DNA from: Proteobacteria bacterium UBA1148
GTDB taxonomy: Bacteria > Pseudomonadota > Gammaproteobacteria > Steroidobacterales > Rariloculaceae
NCBI GenBank assembly: GCA_002311835.1
Contig: DBZY01000027.1
Span: forward strand, 36,618-57,391
DNA length: 20,774 nucleotides
Direction of reading: 5' to 3'
This document shows, one piece after another, positions 1 to 9,100 of the stretch. Within the stretch, counting starts at the first letter, position 1; each line of letters opens with the position of its first letter. The notes under the pieces were generated by a model. That model did not search any database and was not told the DNA's origin. It saw nothing but the letters and a program-made list of their open reading frames with translations. A program made the translations under genes and the position numbers.

Positions 1-45
1 GCTTGAATCCCGACTTAACGACAAGTTGACGGGTCACTCTACCCC

Positions 46-426
46 TCATTGGATCCCATTCTCTGTCCCGTCAGTCTCCTCCGGCAAGGGCGGCAGATCC
101 GGCAACTCGGCAGGTTCCAATGAGGGAGGTGGAGCAATCGCCTCGTTCTGCTGTTCAGCCATTTCATCCAAAATACTATCTGGCACCGTTACTTGCCCCG
201 ATAGGTACGCCAGCGTCAGACTTGTTGCAAAAAACATAGTGGCTAGCACTCCCGTTGCTCGGGAAAAAAAACTCGCCGAGCCGCGGGAACCGAACACTGT
301 CGCAGAAGAGCCTGCTCCAAATCCAGCGCCCGCATCCGCACCCTTACCACGCTGTACTAATACAAGTAGCACTATCAGTAATGCCACCAGCATGTGGATA
401 TAGAGCACGATAGATTGGAAAGCCAT
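46..426 (-). CDS. secG: SecG, protein-export translocase subunit
   Basis: SecG is the small auxiliary membrane subunit of the SecYEG protein-conducting channel in the inner membrane; it assists SecA-driven export. The 126-residue product has two hydrophobic helices (about residues 5-24 and 57-77). They are separated by a Gly/Ala-rich cytoplasmic loop with the family signature VQRGKGADAG (residues 24-33) and a GAGSSATVFGSRGSASFF-like stretch that is diagnostic of SecG. The C-terminal 45 residues are acidic and proline-rich and presumably disordered; they make the protein somewhat longer than the 110-residue E. coli SecG. The ATG start has a TAGGG ribosome site about 8 bases upstream. The gene is 31 bases downstream of tpiA, the usual tpiA-secG pair, and is the last gene of the minus-strand cluster in this window. 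The 45 bases beyond its stop show no recognisable tRNA or terminator. Confidence 0.95.
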   Translation of the reverse strand: MAFQSIVLYIHMLVALLIVLLVLVQRGKGADAGAGFGAGSSATVFGSRGSASFFSRATGVLATMFFATSLTLAYLSGQVTVPDSILDEMAEQQNEAIAPPPSLEPAELPDLPPLPEETDGTENGIQ

Positions 427-457
427 CAGATTGACCCTACTCTGCTGGAACCTGAAA

Positions 458-1216
458 TCAGGCTGCCTGAAAAATAGTTAGAAATTCCTGGGCGTCGAGC
501 GACGCGCCACCCACTAAACCGCCGTCGATATCCTCCATGGCAAAAAGCTCTTTCGCATTCGCGCCCTTGACGCTACCGCCATACAGAATCCTCAGGCCCG
601 CAGCAATTGTAACATCTCGGCTCCCGATCATGGCCCGAATAAGTGCATGCACCTCCTGCGCCTGATCCGGCGTCGCGGTACGTCCGGTACCAATAGCCCA
701 AACCGGCTCGTAGGCAACCACGGCATTACTCAACGCCTCCACCTCTACTGATTCAAGTACTGCTTCTACCTGCTGCTGTACGATAGTTTGCGTCCGATCA
801 GCCTCTCGCTCTTCCAGCGTCTCTCCAACACAAAGAATTGGCGTCAACCCCTGGCTCTGAGCCGTAACGAACTTGGCGGCCACAAGCTCGTTCGTCTCAC
901 CGTACAAAGCACGCCTCTCAGAATGACCTACGATCACATATTCACATCCAAAATCTCTCAACATCGTCCCAGAAACCTCGCCAGTGAATGCGCCCGGGCC
1001 CGTTGGTTCTGCAAGATTCTGGGCGCCAAGTTGAATCGCGCTTCCATGGAGCCACTTTCCTACGGCCTGTATATAAATGTATGACGGGCACAGAAGCATC
1101 TGAGGCCCTTCACTACCTACCACTCCCGCGCACAATGCTGACACTAAGGCTTCACTGTCCTTGAGAGAACCGTGCATCTTCCAGTTGCCAGCAATTAATG
1201 GCGTCCGTGTGCTCAC
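458..1216 (-). CDS. tpiA: Triosephosphate isomerase
   Basis: This enzyme interconverts dihydroxyacetone phosphate and glyceraldehyde 3-phosphate in glycolysis and gluconeogenesis, as a cytosolic homodimer. The 252-residue product has the complete TIM-barrel active site: K13 within GNWKMHG, H98 within VGHSERR and the catalytic base E170 within AYEPVWAIGTG (which also begins flexible loop 6). The phosphate-binding segments YGGSVKG (212-218) and DGGLVGGASL (231-240) are present. Length matches the bacterial family (about 250). The start is GTG, with an AGGA site only one base away, so the ribosome-binding arrangement is unusual. No ATG lies nearby, and the next methionine is inside the active-site motif, so GTG is the best choice. 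It sits 102 bases downstream of glmM and 31 bases upstream of secG. Confidence 0.96.
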   Translation of the reverse strand: MSTRTPLIAGNWKMHGSLKDSEALVSALCAGVVGSEGPQMLLCPSYIYIQAVGKWLHGSAIQLGAQNLAEPTGPGAFTGEVSGTMLRDFGCEYVIVGHSERRALYGETNELVAAKFVTAQSQGLTPILCVGETLEEREADRTQTIVQQQVEAVLESVEVEALSNAVVAYEPVWAIGTGRTATPDQAQEVHALIRAMIGSRDVTIAAGLRILYGGSVKGANAKELFAMEDIDGGLVGGASLDAQEFLTIFQAA

Positions 1217-1318
1217 TTCCTGAGCTATCCCCTTGTAGCGCTTTATCTTGGTCCGCGTTCAGTATGTCGTTGAATGGCGGGCCGAGAGCTTAAGGGGCTT
1301 GAGCATCCAAAGCAACGA

Positions 1319-2656
1319 TTAGGCGCCGACAGCAATACGCACAGAGTCGGCCAATCGTTCAGCCAGAGCATCCACGGTATCCGCGCTTTCTCCCTCTACC
1401 ATTACCCGGATAACGGGCTCAGTGCCCGATGCTCTAAGTACCACACGCCCACGATCCCCCAGTGTCGACTCTACTTCACCAACAGCTTTTATGATGGTGG
1501 GTTCAGCCTCAAGATCAACTCGGTTTTCAACCTTTACATTTCGCATCGCCTGCGGGAAGCGTTCCATACCACTAACGAGCTTCTTTAGGCTGGTCCCAGT
1601 ACGCATCATCATGGTCAGTACTTGGAGCGCTGTGACAAGCCCATCCCCTGTTGTCGTTCTGTCCAAACAAATCAAATGACCAGATGTCTCACCACCCAAA
1701 ATTCCGCCATTTGCCTTCAGCATAGCCAAAACATGGCGGTCGCCGACACTAGCTCGCTTGAAATCTACGCCCAAGTCTCGCAATGCAACTTCCAAACCCA
1801 GGTTGCTCATAACAGTACCCACCACGGGGCCCCGCAGAGTGCCCTGTTCTAATCGATCCCGTGTCAGGATGTATAACAACCCATCGCCATCGATCAACGT
1901 ACCATCTTGATCGACCATCACCACTCGATCACCATCACCATCCAGAGCAATACCAAGGTCTGCCCGAACTCCAACCACCGTCAACATAAGCAGGTCTGGT
2001 CTCAGCGAGCCGCATCCGTCATTGATATTTCGTCCATTCGGCGAGCATCCGACAGGGATTACCTCTGCGCCCAAATCCGCGATAACTCGAGGCACAACTT
2101 TGTAGCCAGCTCCATGGGAAGCATCCACCACGACCTTGAGGTTAGAAAAGTTCATTCCTTCTGGAATCATACCCTTACAAAAATTCTGATAGTCAACACG
2201 AGCTGAGGATACGTGCTTGGCTTGGCCGAGAGATTTTGAAGACCGAGTGATAGGCTTATCTGCAAGGTGATGCTCGATAGCTTCCTCTAACTCATCTGAA
2301 AACTTCTCACCATCTCGGTCAAAAAACTTGATGCCGTTGTCGTAGTAGGGATTATGGGACGCGCTGATAACGACTCCGAAATCGGCGCTAAGACTACGAG
2401 TGAGATAGGCGACTGCGGGTGTCGGTAAAGGTCCAGTTAAAAGCACATCCACGCCAGACGCCACGAAGCCAGCTTCCAGGGCAGACTCAAACATATATCC
2501 CGAAACGCGCGTATCTTTACCGATGAGAACGGAACCTCCTTCGGGAACAAGCACCTTCGCAGCGGCACTTGCCAGACGCAACGCAAAGTCAACCGTCATC
2601 GGTGACTGGCCTACCTCCCCGCGAATACCATCGGTTCCGAAGTATTGCCTAGGCAC
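1319..2656 (-). CDS. glmM: Phosphoglucosamine mutase GlmM
   Basis: GlmM converts glucosamine 6-phosphate to glucosamine 1-phosphate, the step before GlmU on the way to UDP-GlcNAc for peptidoglycan and LPS. From the start chosen here the protein has 445 residues, the same as E. coli GlmM. It contains the phosphoserine loop SASHNP with the active serine at S100, the metal loop DGDGDR (239-244), the sugar loop GGETSG (321-326) and the phosphate-binding RASGTEPVIRVMVEG near 408-422. An upstream TTG at 2662 would add two residues, but it lies only 3 bases from the AGGAG site. The GTG at 2656 is 9 bases away and gives MPRQYFGTDGIRG, which matches the family N-terminus. Only 71 bases separate it from ftsH, and folP, which usually lies here, is absent. 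Confidence 0.96.
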   Translation of the reverse strand: MPRQYFGTDGIRGEVGQSPMTVDFALRLASAAAKVLVPEGGSVLIGKDTRVSGYMFESALEAGFVASGVDVLLTGPLPTPAVAYLTRSLSADFGVVISASHNPYYDNGIKFFDRDGEKFSDELEEAIEHHLADKPITRSSKSLGQAKHVSSARVDYQNFCKGMIPEGMNFSNLKVVVDASHGAGYKVVPRVIADLGAEVIPVGCSPNGRNINDGCGSLRPDLLMLTVVGVRADLGIALDGDGDRVVMVDQDGTLIDGDGLLYILTRDRLEQGTLRGPVVGTVMSNLGLEVALRDLGVDFKRASVGDRHVLAMLKANGGILGGETSGHLICLDRTTTGDGLVTALQVLTMMMRTGTSLKKLVSGMERFPQAMRNVKVENRVDLEAEPTIIKAVGEVESTLGDRGRVVLRASGTEPVIRVMVEGESADTVDALAERLADSVRIAVGA

Positions 2657-2727
2657 AGCCAACCTCTCCTAGCGTATATATGCGGTGTAACCGCGTAAGG
2701 GCAAAACCCTCAATCGATTCTCAAAAC

Positions 2728-4647
2728 TCAATGCTGACCAGCAGGGCCGCCGATAGGAGGCGTTCCCTTCTCCTCAGATGACTCGGCTTCAACGCTTTCA
2801 TCTTCGTCCGGTTCGGAGTCATCCCAATCCTCAGGAGGACTTGGTTCTTTACCATTTATAATCTGTTTAATTTGACCTTCGTCGATCGTCTCATACTTGA
2901 TCAAGGCTGCAGCCATAAGATGAAGTTTGTCTGTTTCTCGCTCGAGAATCACCTTCGCCGCCTGGTAACACTCATTGATCAACTCCCTCACTTCCTCGTC
3001 AATCGCATGAGCGGTAACATCCGATACATGCTTATGGCGAGTTACACTACGGCCAAGAAAAATCTCTGCATCCTCCTCGCTATAAGTCAGTGGGCCCAAT
3101 TTTTCAGAGAGTCCCCACTTGGTAACCATATTCCTTGCAATCTCTGTTGCCCTCTCAATATCGTTAGAGGCACCAGTTGTCACATAGGCTGGACCAAAAA
3201 TTAATTCTTCAGCGACGCGCCCTCCAAAAAGGCTCTTCACCTGACTCAAGAGGCGCTGTTTTGAGAAACTATAACGGTCCTCCTCAGGCAAGAACATCGT
3301 CACACCAAGAGCGCGGCCCCTCGGAATAATTGTAACCTTATAAACTGGATCATGATCAGGAACTAAAAGGCCGACAATAGCGTGACCTGACTCGTGGTAA
3401 GCAGTGAGTTTTTTCTCGTCCTCACTCATAACCATGGAGCGGCGCTCTGCACCCATCATAATTTTATCTTTCGCCTTATCGAATTCCGCCATGCTGACAG
3501 TCCGGCGATTCGACCGCGCTGCTAGAAGCGCTGCCTCATTCACCAAATTCGCTAGATCTGCCCCAGAAAACCCAGGCGTCCCACGAGCGATAACGGATGG
3601 CTTCACATTAGTGGCAAGAGGGACCTTCCGCATATGCACCTTGAGAATCTGCTCGCGGCCACGCACATCAGGTAGCGGAACCACTACTTGTCGATCAAAG
3701 CGACCTGGGCGTAACAGCGCAGGATCAAGCACATCTGGTCGGTTCGTAGCAGAAATTACGATGACCCCTTCGTTGCCCTCAAAGCCGTCCATCTCCACGA
3801 GCAGTTGATTCAGCGTCTGTTCACGCTCATCATGCCCTCCACCTAGACCAGCACCACGATGACGCCCCACAGCATCTATTTCATCAATAAAGATAATGCA
3901 TGGCGCCTGCTTTTTTGCTTGCTCAAACATATCGCGAACACGGGACGCGCCCACACCAACGAACATTTCCACAAAGTCTGAACCGGAAATCGTAAAAAAT
4001 GGAACTTCAGCTTCGCCCGCAATAGCTCTCGCAAGTAGAGTTTTACCTGTACCAGGAGAACCAATCATCAGAACACCTTTGGGAATCTTCCCGCCCAAGC
4101 GCTGAAACTTTGCGGGATCCTTTAAGAATTCGACAATCTCGACAACCTCTTCCTTGGCTTCCTCCACACCGGCAACATCCGCAAACGTCACGCTGATCTG
4201 ATCTTCCCCAAGCAATCGAGCACGGCTTTTCCCGAACGACATCGCACCACGACCACCACCAACACCCCCCATTTGCCGCATGAAGTAAACCCAAACAGCA
4301 ATCAACAAAAGGATCGGGAACGATGAAATGAACAGCTGCATAAGGAATGACTGCTGCTCCGGTGGGCTTGCCTGGATTAGGACATCGTTCTGATCCAGAG
4401 TCCCGATAAGCAATGTATTGTCGGTCTCTGGATTGTAGGTCACGTAACTTTCACTATTACGCACAAAACGGATGACGTCCTCGTCAAATGTAACTTCTTC
4501 GACAGAACCGTCTTCAATCTGATTCAAAAAAACCGAGTAAGGTACGGGATCAACACGTTGGTTGGTTGGGCTAAAGCTCTGAAAAACAGAGAGCAGCACG
4601 ACCGCTATCACGATCCAGAGAATCACGTTCTTTGCTAAGTCATTCAA
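2728..4647 (-). CDS. ftsH: FtsH, membrane-anchored AAA+ zinc metalloprotease
   Basis: FtsH is a hexameric ATP-dependent protease of the inner membrane. It degrades unassembled membrane proteins, LpxC and the heat-shock factor sigma-32. The 639-residue protein has a first transmembrane helix (about 7-24), a periplasmic domain (about 25-100), a second helix (about 104-122), then the AAA+ module: Walker A GSPGTGKT (196-203), Walker B IIFIDEID (251-258) and second region of homology RPGRFDR (313-319). The protease domain has the zinc site HESGH (418-422) with the third ligand in TGASNDIERA (D496). The C-terminal tail is acidic and likely disordered. Walker A has Ser where Pro is commonest (GPPGTGKT), a conservative variant. 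The start is TTG at 4647, with GAGGG 7 bases upstream; an overlapping out-of-frame ATG stops after two codons. It follows rlmE by 47 bases. Confidence 0.97.
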   Translation of the reverse strand: MNDLAKNVILWIVIAVVLLSVFQSFSPTNQRVDPVPYSVFLNQIEDGSVEEVTFDEDVIRFVRNSESYVTYNPETDNTLLIGTLDQNDVLIQASPPEQQSFLMQLFISSFPILLLIAVWVYFMRQMGGVGGGRGAMSFGKSRARLLGEDQISVTFADVAGVEEAKEEVVEIVEFLKDPAKFQRLGGKIPKGVLMIGSPGTGKTLLARAIAGEAEVPFFTISGSDFVEMFVGVGASRVRDMFEQAKKQAPCIIFIDEIDAVGRHRGAGLGGGHDEREQTLNQLLVEMDGFEGNEGVIVISATNRPDVLDPALLRPGRFDRQVVVPLPDVRGREQILKVHMRKVPLATNVKPSVIARGTPGFSGADLANLVNEAALLAARSNRRTVSMAEFDKAKDKIMMGAERRSMVMSEDEKKLTAYHESGHAIVGLLVPDHDPVYKVTIIPRGRALGVTMFLPEEDRYSFSKQRLLSQVKSLFGGRVAEELIFGPAYVTTGASNDIERATEIARNMVTKWGLSEKLGPLTYSEEDAEIFLGRSVTRHKHVSDVTAHAIDEEVRELINECYQAAKVILERETDKLHLMAAALIKYETIDEGQIKQIINGKEPSPPEDWDDSEPDEDESVEAESSEEKGTPPIGGPAGQH

Positions 4648-4694
4648 TGCATTACCCTCGAGGTATTTCTACCGCTCTTAGGTTTGAGACCCTA

Positions 4695-5318
4695 CTACAT
4701 CCCATAGGCTCTCGCCAATAAATACACCTCACGACTTTCGGGTCGAGAAGCGCGAGGTTTCATGACACGAACGGTTTTAAAACAGAGTTTTGTAGCACTG
4801 ATAAATTCTTCAAATCCCTCGCCCTGAAACAGTTTGACAAGGAAATCACCTCCATCGCCCAACACACCTGAAGCAAAATCCCGAGCTTCTTCTGCAAGCC
4901 GCATCACTCTAGGCTGATCAACCGCTCGATTACCTGAGATATTGGGGGCCAAATCAGACATTACAAGGTCGATGCAGGTGCCCCCTAAAGCCGATCGCAG
5001 CATCGATATCGTCTGTGGTTCAGTGAAATCCCCACAAATAAATCTCACGCCTACTATAGGCTCCATCGACTCCCGATCTAACGCCCAAACACGTCCAGTT
5101 GGAGCAACAACTTTTGCAGCAAACTGGCTCCAACCCCCAGGACTAGCCCCAAGATCCACGCATGCCAAACCCGGCTTAAGGAGTTTTTCCTTCGAATGTA
5201 TCTGTTCAAGCTTGTATACCGCCCGCGAACGCCAGCCTTCCCGTACAGCACGCTCGACGTAGGCGTCTTGCTCTTGATGTTGCCGCCAATGGCCCGAAGA
5301 TCCAGATCGACGTCCCAC
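4695..5318 (-). CDS. rlmE: 23S rRNA 2'-O-ribose methyltransferase RlmE (FtsJ/RrmJ)
   Basis: RlmE uses S-adenosylmethionine to methylate the ribose of U2552 (E. coli numbering) in the A-loop of 23S rRNA, a late step in 50S assembly; it is heat-induced in E. coli. The 207-residue protein has the K-D-K-E catalytic tetrad at K36, D122, K162 and E197. The SAM-binding motif VDLGASPGGWSQF is at 54-66, and SDLAPNISG surrounds D122. Length matches E. coli RlmE (209). The start is GTG, preceded by a tandem GGTGA-GGTGA-GGTAA purine-rich run (5322-5336) that offers overlapping Shine-Dalgarno sites. It forms the usual rlmE-ftsH pair. Because yhbY is antisense between greA and rlmE, rlmE may need read-through or its own promoter near 5350. 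Confidence 0.95.
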   Translation of the reverse strand: MGRRSGSSGHWRQHQEQDAYVERAVREGWRSRAVYKLEQIHSKEKLLKPGLACVDLGASPGGWSQFAAKVVAPTGRVWALDRESMEPIVGVRFICGDFTEPQTISMLRSALGGTCIDLVMSDLAPNISGNRAVDQPRVMRLAEEARDFASGVLGDGGDFLVKLFQGEGFEEFISATKLCFKTVRVMKPRASRPESREVYLLARAYGM

Positions 5319-5351
5319 TCTTACCTCACCTCACCTTAAACCAACACCTTA

Positions 5352-5357
5352 TATAAT
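5352..5357 (+). promoter_or_regulatory. Candidate -10 box of a leaderless yhbY promoter
   Basis: A perfect TATAAT lies 8 bases before the yhbY start codon. A transcript starting 6-7 bases after the box would begin one to three bases before the ATG, and there is no Shine-Dalgarno sequence between them. I do not see a good -35 element at the expected distance (CCTCAC or similar). The surrounding TTATATAA (5349-5356) is palindromic, so a -10-like TATATA can also be read toward rlmE on the minus strand. The promoter identity is inference from sequence alone. Confidence 0.45.
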
Positions 5358-5365
5358 CCGCTACC

Positions 5366-5638
5366 ATGCCTCTCAGCCAAACTCAGTGTAAGCATTTACG
5401 CCGCCTCAGTCATAGTCTGAAACCTGTCGTATCCGTCGGTGGAAGCGGATTGACAGATAACCTCCTCGCGGAACTTGAGAACGCGCTCGACCACCACAAA
5501 CTCATAAAAGTTCGCGTACGCGTGGGGAACCGCGATCGGCGCGATGCCCTGCTTGATGACCTCATCAACCAATCAAAAGCAACCTTATTGCAACGCATTG
5601 GTAATGTAGCGCTGTTATATCGCGAAGCTGAGAAATAA
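5366..5638 (+). CDS. yhbY: YhbY-type CRM-domain RNA-binding protein (50S assembly)
   Basis: This 90-residue protein belongs to the YhbY/CRS1 (CRM) family. These are KH-like RNA-binding proteins that associate with pre-50S ribosomal particles. It begins LSQTQCKHLRRLSHSLKPVV, followed by the GxxG-type loop VGGSGLT (24-30) and ELENALDHHKLIKVRV, and ends with the typical VALLYR strand. Length is close to the 97 residues of E. coli YhbY. It is the only plus-strand gene inside the minus-strand cluster, divergent from rlmE (47 bases) and convergent with greA (37 bases). Its position beside greA and rlmE is the conserved gammaproteobacterial context. The start has no ribosome-binding site, only a TATAAT box, so the mRNA may be leaderless. 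The convergent gap to greA holds only a weak TCCC/GGGA hairpin and no clear terminator. Confidence 0.9.
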   Translation: MPLSQTQCKHLRRLSHSLKPVVSVGGSGLTDNLLAELENALDHHKLIKVRVRVGNRDRRDALLDDLINQSKATLLQRIGNVALLYREAEK

Positions 5639-5675
5639 AAGGTCCCTCTCCCCAAACGGGAATAGTACAGACACC

Positions 5676-6149
5676 TTAGATGTACTTGACTGAAATAATC
5701 TCGTAGGACCGCTGCCCACCGGGCGCTGAGACCTTAACCACATCACCCTCTAACTTACCAATCATGGCACGGGCAACCGGAGAACTAATGGAAACACGAC
5801 CCTTTTTAATGTCTGCCTCATCTTCCCCGACGATCTGATAAAACACCTTGGTGCCCTCATCAACATCAGCAAGGTGCACAGTCGCACCGAAAACCACTTT
5901 TCCATCCACATTCAGTTTGGAAACTTCGATAATCTGAGCGTCGGAAAGCTTTGCTTCAATATCACGTATCCGAGCCTCTGCTAATCCCTGCTGCTCTTTA
6001 GCCGCGTGGTATTCCGCATTCTCCCGAAGATCTCCATGCTCGCGCGCAGTACCGATGGCCGCACTGATTTGAGGCCGTTCTCTCTTTAGGCGCTTAAGCT
6101 CCTGCCGTAACTGTTCTGCGCCTTGGACAGTCAGCGGAATCTTTGACAT
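5676..6149 (-). CDS. greA: Transcript cleavage factor GreA
   Basis: GreA inserts its coiled coil into the RNA polymerase secondary channel and stimulates cleavage of backtracked RNA. From the ATG chosen here it has 157 residues. It has an N-terminal antiparallel coiled coil with the conserved tip AREHGDLRENAEYHAA carrying the catalytic acids D40 and E43, and a C-terminal FKBP-like domain ending SAPGGQRSYEIISVKYI. A GTG directly upstream (6152) is an alternative start that adds one residue. The ATG overlaps the carB TGA stop by one base (TGATG), giving tight translational coupling and an N-terminus (MSKIPLT) aligned with E. coli GreA (MQAIPMT). Placement directly after carB is conserved in Pseudomonas-type clusters. 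Confidence 0.96.
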   Translation of the reverse strand: MSKIPLTVQGAEQLRQELKRLKRERPQISAAIGTAREHGDLRENAEYHAAKEQQGLAEARIRDIEAKLSDAQIIEVSKLNVDGKVVFGATVHLADVDEGTKVFYQIVGEDEADIKKGRVSISSPVARAMIGKLEGDVVKVSAPGGQRSYEIISVKYI

Positions 6150-9100
6150 CACGCCATCTCAGAGTGAAGATCTTGCAACCGATTTACGCTTACATTATCT
6201 AGATAGTCCAGCGCACCACAGGTCGCTTTTGCCGCAGCTAACGTCGTGCAATAAGCCACTTTCTGATGCACGGCAGCCGCACGAATTGCATGAGATTCCT
6301 TGATTGCTTGCTTACCCTCTGTAGTGTTTACGATCAGACAGATCTCGTTATTCTTGATCATATCGACAATATGTGGCCCACCTTCTCTAACTTTGTTCAC
6401 TCGTCGGCAGGGAATAGCGCCTTTGGCTAGAGCTTTAGCCGTTCCGCCCGTCGCAAAAATGTCAAAACCTCGGTCAAGTAGTGTTTGCCCAAGCTCAACG
6501 GCTGCGGACTTGTCCGGATCACGAACACTCAGCAGCACGCTCCCACGCTCCGGCAAGACCACCCCAGCAGCTATTTGCGCCTTAGCGTAAGCTTCCCCAA
6601 AAGTACGGCCAGTTCCCATAACCTCTCCGGTCGACTTCATCTCCGGACCAAGTATTGGATCCGCGTCCGGGAATTTAATGAACGGGAATACCGATTCCTT
6701 TACAGAATAGTAGGGATACTTGTCCGGCAGCTTGATCCCCTGATGCTCAAAGGTTATACCGACCATAGCCTTGGCGGCAATCTTCGCGAACGGCTGACCC
6801 GTCGCCTTGGAAACGAATGGAATTGTGCGGGAAGCTCTAGGGTTGACCTCCAGAACATAAACAACACCGTCTTGAATTGCGAACTGCATATTCATAATGC
6901 CCACCACTCCAAGCTCATTGGCCATCTGCCGAACCTGCTCAGACATGGTCTTTTGAATATCCACACCGAGCGTAAACGGTGGCAAGCAACAACCAGAATC
7001 CCCTGAATGCACCCCAGCTTGTTCCACATGTTCCATAATGCCGCTAATAATCACTTGGCTACCGTCGCAAACCGCGTCCACGTCCACCTCAACTGCAAGA
7101 TCTAGAAACCGGTCCAATAAAACGGGGCTTTCGTTCGACACGCTTACAGCCTCCGCCATGTAATTCTTGAGATCCTCATCCTCGTACACAATTTCCATAG
7201 CGCGTCCGCCCAGAACATATGAAGGTCGCACAACCAACGGGTAGCCGACCTCCTTTGCCATCGTGACGGCTTCTTCCTCTGTCCTCGCAGTACGATTCGG
7301 TGGCTGCTTGAGCCCCAAACGATCAACAAGCTTTTGGAATCGTTCTCGGTCTTCAGCCAAATCGATGGAGTCAGGCGTTGTACCGATAATTGGCACTCCC
7401 ATAGCCTCCAAAGGCCGCGCAAGTTTCAGAGGCGTCTGACCCCCATATTGGACAATAACGCCCTTGGGCTGCTCTTTCGCCACGATCTCAAGAACGTCTT
7501 CAAGGGTAAGCGGTTCGAAGTACAGGCGATCCGAGGTATCAAAGTCGGTAGACACCGTCTCCGGATTACAATTCACCATAATCGTCTCGTAGCCGGCCTC
7601 TTTCAGAGCAAAAGAAGCGTGAACACAACAATAATCAAATTCAATCCCCTGCCCGATCCGATTAGGCCCTCCACCAAGAATTATAATCTTGTCAGCATTT
7701 GTAGGTTCAGACTCGCATTCCTCCTCATAGGTCGAATAGAGGCAAGCGGTATCGCTTGAAAACTCGCCGGCACAAGTATCTACCCTTTTAAAAACAGGCC
7801 TCAGATTCTGCTCGTAACGCTTTTCTCTAACAAAGGCTTCATCTTTCCCAACCAGCGTTGCAATTCGACTGTCGCTGAAACCTTTGCGTTTTAATTTTCG
7901 CAACCGCACCTCTGTGAGTGCATCAGGACCGGCCGCGGCTAGCTCGGCTTCCTCTTCTACCAAATCGAGAATTTGCGAAAGAAACCATGAATCGATCCCA
8001 GTTAACGTAACCATTTCTTTCAAACTCATTCCATTACGAAACGCGTCTGCGACATACCAAATGCGTTGCCCCCCGGCCATTTTTAGTTCCCTGCAAAGAG
8101 CCTCATGATCCTCATCCATTTCGATCGAAGTACAAATCGGGCTCAACCCATCGGCCCCCGTCTCAAGCCCCCTTAAGGCTTTTTGGAATGACTCCTGGAA
8201 CGTCCGCCCAATAGCCATCACCTCACCCACTGACTTCATCTGGGTAGTAAGCCGATCGTTAGCCTGCGGGAACTTTTCAAAAGTAAAGCGAGGCACTTTG
8301 GTGACAACATAATCAATGCTAGGCTCAAAAGACGCGGGTGTTGCACCACCCGTAATCTCGTTGCGGAGTTCGTCTAAGGTGTAGCCAACGGCCAATTTCG
8401 CTGCAACCTTTGCGATAGGAAAACCAGTCGCCTTTGATGCCAGTGCCGAAGATCGCGATACCCGTGGATTCATTTCTATGATGAGCAGACGTCCGTCGGT
8501 AGGACTAACCGCAAACTGAACATTCGATCCCCCGGTATCAACACCGATTTTGCGCAGCACATCAATTGAGGCATTACGCATTCGCTGATATTCCTTGTCA
8601 GTGAGCGTCTGGGCAGGTGCCACGGTGATGGAATCACCAGTATGGATCCCCATGGGATCCAGGTTCTCTATAGAACAAACAATGATGCAATTATCATTGC
8701 GATCCCGAATAACCTCCATCTCAAATTCTTTCCAACCCAGAACTGACTCTTCGAGTAACACCTCTGTGACTGGTGACTGCTCTAAGCCGCGACCGACGAT
8801 CTCATTAAATCCCTCCCGGTTGTAGGCAATACCTCCCCCGCTCCCTCCTAACGTAAACGACGGCCGGATAATGGTAGGGAAACCAACTTCACCTTGGACT
8901 TTCCAAGCCTGTTCAAGAGTGCTTGCAATACCTGCCTTAGGGACCTCTAAGCCAATCTCTTGCATCGCAACACGAAATTGTTCACGGTCCTCAGCCATTT
9001 CGATGGCAGCTCTCGAAGCAGCGATCAGTTCAACGCCATACCTTTCAAGAATACCTCTACTATCTAGGTCCAGAGCGCAGTTCAACGCAGTTTGCCCCCC

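Noticed and set aside
1..45. Possible tRNA-Leu after secG, as in related genomes
   Set aside because: The 45 bases contain a GATTCAAG T-loop-like string, but no acceptor stem or other tRNA arms can be formed within the window.
241..262. CTAGCACTC, a CIRCE half-site match
   Set aside because: It is within secG coding sequence and lacks the second arm.
5639..5675. Possible terminator between yhbY and greA
   Set aside because: The only pairing is a 4-bp TCCC/GGGA stem with no T-run.
6485..7006. Plus-strand open frame of 173 codons inside carB
   Set aside because: It is antisense to a fully conserved part of carB, has no family resemblance and no convincing ribosome site; it is a shadow frame.
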